Assembly: GCF_900142915.1 (NCBI RefSeq)
Contig: NZ_FRCM01000001.1
Span: 1,054,001 to 1,118,000, forward strand
Origin: Mucilaginibacter sp. OK098
GTDB taxonomy: Bacteria; Bacteroidota; Bacteroidia; Sphingobacteriales; Sphingobacteriaceae
Length of the DNA: 64,000 nucleotides
Direction: 5' to 3'
Each line of letters opens with the position of its first letter. Position 1 is the stretch's first letter. Of this stretch, positions 63,581-64,000 are shown in pieces. The translations under genes were made by a program, and so were the position numbers. The notes beneath the pieces were generated by a model that searched no databases, was not told where the DNA came from, and saw only the letters and a program-made list of their open reading frames with translations.

Positions 63581-63823
63581 TTAGTCGTCCATCAAATGGC
63601 GAAGATACAATGCCGGGTTATCCAGGAATGATTTAGTAAGACTAAAATGCTCGGTATCTTCATAGCCGGTTTCGCTCACCCCACTTTCATCAAATTGGTA
63701 AATAGTAGCACCAGGGTAACAAATAAGCATCGGCGAGTGGGTGGCAATCAGGAACTGGGCCCGGCCACTTCTATCTAGCTCATGTATAACAGACATAAAA
63801 GCCAATATCCTTGCAGGCGACAG
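63581..63823 (-). pseudogene. C-terminal remnant of an AAA/ABC-type ATPase
   Basis: About 80 codons reading LSPARILAFMSVIHELDRSG then FLIATHSPMLICYPGATIYQ and EDTEHFSLTKSFLDNP, the end of a predicted ATPase of the COG3910 type (D-loop, switch His in A-T-H-S). The N-terminal two-thirds, with Walker A, are missing; the break is close to the duplicated tail that starts at 63824. Confidence 0.82.
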
Positions 63824-63826
63824 GGT

Positions 63827-63958
63827 AAAAACTGGAGTTTAATTAATGAAATTAACCAAAAGGGATTGAGGGCGCAGGATAAGCCGAGGTTGATTAAAGA
63901 ATTGGATAAAAAGGCGAAGGAGTTGATTGAGCGGTATTATCCGGGGTTGATGGGGTGA
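63827..63958 (+). pseudogene. Duplicated C-terminal fragment of the DUF3863-like gene
   Basis: 43 codons, no indels relative to 63271-63402: KNWSLINEINQKGLRAQDKP, then ELIERYYPGLMG, stop. No start or promoter. The remnant ATPase on the other strand ends where this copy begins, so a deletion or recombination joined the two. Confidence 0.85.
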
Positions 63959-64000
63959 TACGCAATACAGCGTTGGCATTTAACAGGCTTTGATATTCTT

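Noticed and set aside
63581..63805. Intact 74-residue gene
   Set aside because: It is only the end of a larger ATPase, lacking Walker A and a normal start.

Overview
The window looks like a chromosomal segment from a Bacteroidota bacterium, most likely Sphingobacteriaceae and close to Mucilaginibacter or Pedobacter. That placement is inferred from gene content and style, not from a marker gene. The support is moderate-to-low GC, promoters of the TAnnTTTG type, few Shine-Dalgarno sequences, signal peptides ending in A-Q, a type IX secretion (CHU_C) sorting domain, GH92 and GH105 glycan enzymes, and a full-length his operon with a bifunctional HisB. No tRNA, rRNA, CRISPR array, transposase or phage gene was seen.

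Layout. 1-3.2 kb: end of a GH92 mannosidase, a secreted Gfo/Idh/MocA oxidoreductase and a secreted polysaccharide deacetylase. 3.2-18 kb: housekeeping genes (queG, a DnaQ-like exonuclease, mutS, pterin dehydratase), a pair of DUF3857/transglutaminase-like secreted proteins (one catalytically degenerate), a TMEM175-like channel, an NlpC/P60 lipoprotein and a BlaI/M56 regulator pair with a 24-bp operator palindrome. 18-25.4 kb: DUF2809-MpaB-DUF817, small membrane proteins, GmhB, a GT-C-like membrane protein and a DUF2264 protein. 25.5-33.2 kb: a complete histidine operon (hisG-D-C-B-H-A-F-IE) behind a promoter and an unannotated-size leader peptide with seven histidines. 33.3-41 kb: WD40 protein, NlpC/P60 hydrolase, ferredoxin, LuxC-type acyl-CoA reductase, a second deacetylase, YjbQ, an acid phosphatase and a nucleoside-diphosphate-sugar epimerase-like protein. 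41-51.5 kb: three AraC-regulator/short-chain-dehydrogenase (SDR) modules interrupted by a GH105 gene. 51.5-64 kb: acyltransferase-like membrane protein, SHOCT protein, a 947-residue type IX secreted protein, VOC protein with divergent GlxA-type regulator, EamA transporter, GNAT, Crp/Fnr, SnoaL-like protein, a DUF3863-type protein, and at the end a scar with an AAA-ATPase remnant and a duplicated gene tail.

The most unusual global property is the number of long intergenic palindromes, some nearly perfect, belonging to several sequence families that recur inside the window. At least four of the seven junctions of the his operon carry one, and the palindrome between hisA and hisF appears to have replaced the normal start codon of hisF. 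Two of the AraC modules show a clear regulatory logic: a pair of 18-bp direct repeats spaced exactly 21 bp before the SDR gene, and a related single site before the araC gene itself.
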